Assembly: GCF_965228705.1 (NCBI RefSeq)
Contig: NZ_OZ245832.1
Location: forward strand, 558,001 to 622,000
From: Croceimicrobium sp965228705
GTDB lineage: Bacteria > Bacteroidota > Bacteroidia > Flavobacteriales > Schleiferiaceae
Length of the DNA: 64,000 nucleotides
Reading direction: 5' to 3'
The notes beneath the pieces are model-generated. The model was not told the origin of the DNA. It searched no databases and saw nothing but the letters and a program-made list of their open reading frames with translations. A program made the position numbers and the translations under genes. Shown here in pieces: positions 61,559 to 64,000 of the stretch. The first letter of the stretch is position 1; the number at the start of each line of letters is the position of its first letter.

Positions 61559-62350
61559 TTAGAGGTCTTCGGCGCTAGCGATTAATTCGGCAAGGTCTAA
61601 TACGGGTAAATCCCCTTCGCGGGCACTGTTTTTCACTCCGTCGGTCATCATGGTATTACAGAAGGGGCAACCGGCCGCGATGATGTCGGGCTTGGTTTCC
61701 AGGGCTTCCTCGGTACGCTCTATATTGATGTCCTTATTACCCGCTTCGGGCTCCTTAAACATCTGGGCACCACCGGCACCACAACATAAAGCATTGCTTT
61801 TACAACGACGCATTTCCACCAGCTCGGCATCCAATTTTTGGATAAGCTCACGCGGAGCTTCGTATACCCCATTGGCCCGACCTAAATAACAAGGATCGTG
61901 GAAGGTGATTTTCTTGCCTTTGTATTGGCCTCCTTCAATAGTAAGGCGACCATCTTTCAAAAGCTGATTGATAAATTGGCTATGATGTAATACTTCGTAT
62001 TTACCACCCAATTCAGGATATTCATTGGCCAGGGTATTGAAGCAATGCGGGCAAGTAGTTACAATCTTCTTAACCTCATAAGCATTTAAGACCTCAATAT
62101 TCTGCATGGCTTGCATCATAAATACAAACTCATTGCCAGCTCTTTTAGCGGGATCTCCGGTGCAGGACTCTTCGGTACCTAAAACACCGAATTCAACGCC
62201 GGATTTATGTAAAATCTTAACAAAAGCCTTGGTTATTTTCTTAGCACGGTCGTCGAAACTACCGGCGCAACCCACCCAAAATAATACTTCGGGGAGTTTA
62301 TCGCTGGCGGCCAACTCGGCCATGGTGGGGACTACTAATTGTTCTTCCAT
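61559..62350 (-). CDS. CCG-domain iron-sulfur protein (HdrB/GlpC/LutA type)
   Basis: A 263-residue protein with two cysteine-rich CCG domains: FWVGCAGSFD near residue 25 and CPHCF around residue 100 in the first half, HDPCYLGRANGVYEAPR and CCGAGGAQM with CPFC in the second. Such proteins carry unusual iron-sulfur clusters and act in disulfide or electron transfer, as in heterodisulfide reductase HdrB. The HdrC-like gene two genes upstream is its likely partner. Confidence 0.88.
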   Translation of the reverse strand: MEEQLVVPTMAELAASDKLPEVLFWVGCAGSFDDRAKKITKAFVKILHKSGVEFGVLGTEESCTGDPAKRAGNEFVFMMQAMQNIEVLNAYEVKKIVTTCPHCFNTLANEYPELGGKYEVLHHSQFINQLLKDGRLTIEGGQYKGKKITFHDPCYLGRANGVYEAPRELIQKLDAELVEMRRCKSNALCCGAGGAQMFKEPEAGNKDINIERTEEALETKPDIIAAGCPFCNTMMTDGVKNSAREGDLPVLDLAELIASAEDL

Positions 62351-62973
62351 TAGTCAATCAATTCATAAAGTTTACCACTTTGGGTTCTAAAGCCCACTAA
62401 GCCTTTGCTTAGGTTAAAGTAGTACATCCTATTTTCGGTGGGATCTTGCACAGTAGGACCAAAAACCTCCGTAAAGGTTTTGGAAATTAAGCTTAAAGAG
62501 TCCGCATAAAAGACATTAGCAGAATTCAGATAGAGACTATCATTGCGATAGCTGAACTGAATTTGATCTGCTAAAACTCTGCTGGAATCTTGCAGTTCCA
62601 GGCTTAAAATATCAGAATAGCCGCGGGCATCACTGGCCGTAGATTGGAGGTAAAAGCGATAGGTGAAATAAATTTCAGGATCGCTATTATAGAGTTGATA
62701 GGTTCGCTTTTCCGCTTCAATACGATCGGTACCTCCGAAGGACCCTAAATTGGTGGAGCCTTCAAAGTTTTCGAATTCCTGCAAGTTCTTGATCAGATTG
62801 AGGGAGGTAGTATCGCCCTCATCATTAGCAAAGCGCTTACTGTACTTCTTGGCGGGTTTTAAAGAAAGAAAGGCATTATTGAGCACCAGGCTTTGACTCG
62901 ATTCGGTTTCACAGGCTGTGGACGAAATCAAGATTGCCAGTATCCAAACATATATGCCAATACTATTTTTCAA
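62350..62973 (-). CDS. Unknown lipoprotein
   Basis: A 207-residue lipoprotein with STAC at residues 18-21. No ATG fits; it starts with TTG at 62,973, giving the signal KNSIGIYVWILAILISSTAC, and overlaps the HAD gene by 11 bases. The body is beta-rich (FYLQSTASDARGYSDILSLEL, YYFNLSKGLVGFRTQSG) and unrecognised. It sits between the two redox genes and may assist them in the envelope, though this is inference. Confidence 0.65.
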   Translation of the reverse strand: MKNSIGIYVWILAILISSTACETESSQSLVLNNAFLSLKPAKKYSKRFANDEGDTTSLNLIKNLQEFENFEGSTNLGSFGGTDRIEAEKRTYQLYNSDPEIYFTYRFYLQSTASDARGYSDILSLELQDSSRVLADQIQFSYRNDSLYLNSANVFYADSLSLISKTFTEVFGPTVQDPTENRMYYFNLSKGLVGFRTQSGKLYELID

Positions 62974-63397
62974 AAACCTGAATCTTTACTTCGCGTTCTA
63001 CTAAATCGGTAAACTTGCCTTTATAGCGAGTGGCTTTTACCAGGTGATTGTCAATCCAATGGTAATTACCTCCACGAGGTTTCCCCATTAGCATACCGTG
63101 GTATTTAAAGCCTTTTTCATTGAGCCATTTTTCGGTTACTTCCCGGTGTTCCTCAGTTCTGGAGGTAAAGAAGTAAATAATATGTCCTTGCTCGTACCAG
63201 CGGTTTAAGGTTTCCAAAGCATCCGGGTAGTGATTGGCAGTAGCCATGCGCTCGGGTTCCTCATTGGGAATATCGTCGCAAACTGTGCCATCGATATCAA
63301 TGAGGTAGTTTTTAATCCCCTTGGGTAACTGGGGGCTTAACTTTTTCCCATCGACCTCCAGTTCCTCTAACTCTACATTCTCTTTGGTCTTGGACAT
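62963..63397 (-). CDS. Small HAD-like protein
   Basis: A 144-residue protein from the ATG of MSKTKENVELEELE (63,397). The HAD motif I is LIDIDGTVCDD, then a TSR motif (FFTSRTEEH) and GKPRGGNYHWIDNH. Entries often call this family phosphoheptose isomerase, which the sequence does not support. The family is Bacteroidota-specific in this setting. It starts 12 bases after the HdrC-like gene. Confidence 0.75.
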   Translation of the reverse strand: MSKTKENVELEELEVDGKKLSPQLPKGIKNYLIDIDGTVCDDIPNEEPERMATANHYPDALETLNRWYEQGHIIYFFTSRTEEHREVTEKWLNEKGFKYHGMLMGKPRGGNYHWIDNHLVKATRYKGKFTDLVEREVKIQVFEK

Positions 63398-63408
63398 GTT
63401 TTTCAGGT

Positions 63409-63999
63409 TTATTCGGTTATCCAATTGGCACGATCTGCCTGCGCATAAGCCCAGGGTGCCGCATTGTTCTCAATATTAGTCATCATGGTATTAAGCGCAG
63501 GATTGGCGGCGGATTCTTCCATCACCAAATAGCGACGCATCTCTACAATGATTGACATAGGGTCAATGTTCACGGGGCAAGCTTCAGCACAAGCATTACA
63601 AGTGGTGCAGGCCCAAAGTTCTTCGCGGCTGATATAATCATCGAGCAGGCTTTTTCCATCCTCCTCAAATTTTCCTTTGGCATCTACAATGGCACTCACT
63701 TCTTCTAAGCGATCGCGAGTATCCATCATAATTTTACGAGGCGATAATTTTTTCCCGGTTTGATTAGCTGGACAGGATGAAGTACAACGGCCACACTCTG
63801 TGCATGAGTAGGCATTCATCAATTGTACACGGTGTAGGTCTAAAACATCTTTGGCCCCAAAGCGTGAAGGTTCTTCGGCAGCATCTCCTTCCGCAGGAGC
63901 GGCAAAGGGATCTGCATTGGGGTCCATCATTAATTCTACCTCCTTCTTCACGCTTTCCATATTGGTGAACTGTCCGGCAGGCTCTAATTTGCTGTGCCA
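63409..63999 (-). CDS. HdrC-like 4Fe-4S protein, 5' part outside the window
   Basis: The frame is open to the window edge, with residues WHSKLEPAGQFTN before the ATG at 63,960, so the gene starts upstream and the internal ATG is not the start. Two [4Fe-4S] motifs are visible: CTECGRCTSSCP and CTTCNACAEACP. It resembles the long Bacteroidota form of heterodisulfide reductase subunit C with an N-terminal membrane cytochrome-like part. It probably feeds electrons to the CCG protein encoded downstream. Confidence 0.85.
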   Translation of the reverse strand, partial: WHSKLEPAGQFTNMESVKKEVELMMDPNADPFAAPAEGDAAEEPSRFGAKDVLDLHRVQLMNAYSCTECGRCTSSCPANQTGKKLSPRKIMMDTRDRLEEVSAIVDAKGKFEEDGKSLLDDYISREELWACTTCNACAEACPVNIDPMSIIVEMRRYLVMEESAANPALNTMMTNIENNAAPWAYAQADRANWITE

Positions 64000-64000
64000 A

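Overview
The window looks like a chromosomal segment of a member of the Bacteroidota, most likely Flavobacteriales (Cryomorphaceae/Schleiferiaceae-like). The evidence is a secreted protein with a CHU_C-type (type IX secretion, type B) C-terminus, lipoproteins with acidic CK(D/E)-type residues after the lipid cysteine, MbnP-type lipoproteins, a UbiA-type geranylgeranylglycerol-phosphate transferase, the Bacteroidota-specific family usually mislabelled 'ABC transporter ATPase', DUF4286, and promoters of the TAnnTTTG (-7) type. No rRNA, tRNA, CRISPR array, transposase or integrase was recognised.

Layout. 1-11.6 kb is core: the 3' end of a TamB-like gene, a coupled pyrR-pyrB-rnz operon, mpl, two tandem MbnP-like lipoproteins, a CoA-type Nudix hydrolase followed by an acyltransferase, divergent oxyR, a Lon-substrate-domain protein and a cyclophilin lipoprotein. 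11.6-16.7 kb has a possible tiny gene with its own promoter and terminator, an unknown 124-aa protein, and an exported peptidase pair (tricorn-like S41 plus C1-type PepC-like). 16.7-19 kb is a histidine-degradation pair (hutI-hutG). 19-25.3 kb is a same-strand run: a large lipoprotein, an outer-membrane barrel candidate, an oligopeptide-type binding lipoprotein, a SpeE-like methyltransferase and a zinc-ribbon membrane protein. 25.3-29.6 kb is the minus-strand group nhaC, maf, UbiA-type prenyltransferase, KdsC-like HAD and a DUF2520 protein. 29.6-31.6 kb is the CHU_C protein. 31.5-35.9 kb is a compact cytochrome c maturation operon (ccmB-C-D-E-F). 35.9-39 kb has an unknown membrane-anchored protein, a DUF1801 protein, a PIG-L deacetylase lipoprotein and a glutathione peroxidase lipoprotein.

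39.0-58.5 kb is an accessory island with lower apparent GC. It has nineteen plus-strand genes (39,286-54,211), nearly all unknown, mostly standing alone with their own intergenic sequence; they meet seven minus-strand genes (54,301-58,462), mostly exported proteins, at a palindromic terminator. Several intergenic stretches in the plus array hold bulged inverted repeats shortly after a stop codon, a 22-bp tandem palindromic repeat, and upstream regions shared between non-adjacent genes. This looks like an array of gene cassettes without a visible integrase. Its most distinctive protein pair is a GRDP-like protein overlapping by one base a protein that ends in six cysteines spaced every third residue.

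58.6-64 kb returns to core genes: mtaB, DUF4286 and an inositol-monophosphatase-family gene on the plus strand, converging with a minus-strand group. That group comprises an HdrC-like iron-sulfur protein (cut by the window edge), a small HAD protein, a lipoprotein, a CCG-domain HdrB/GlpC-like protein and the 'ABC transporter ATPase' family protein, and probably forms one redox-linked operon.
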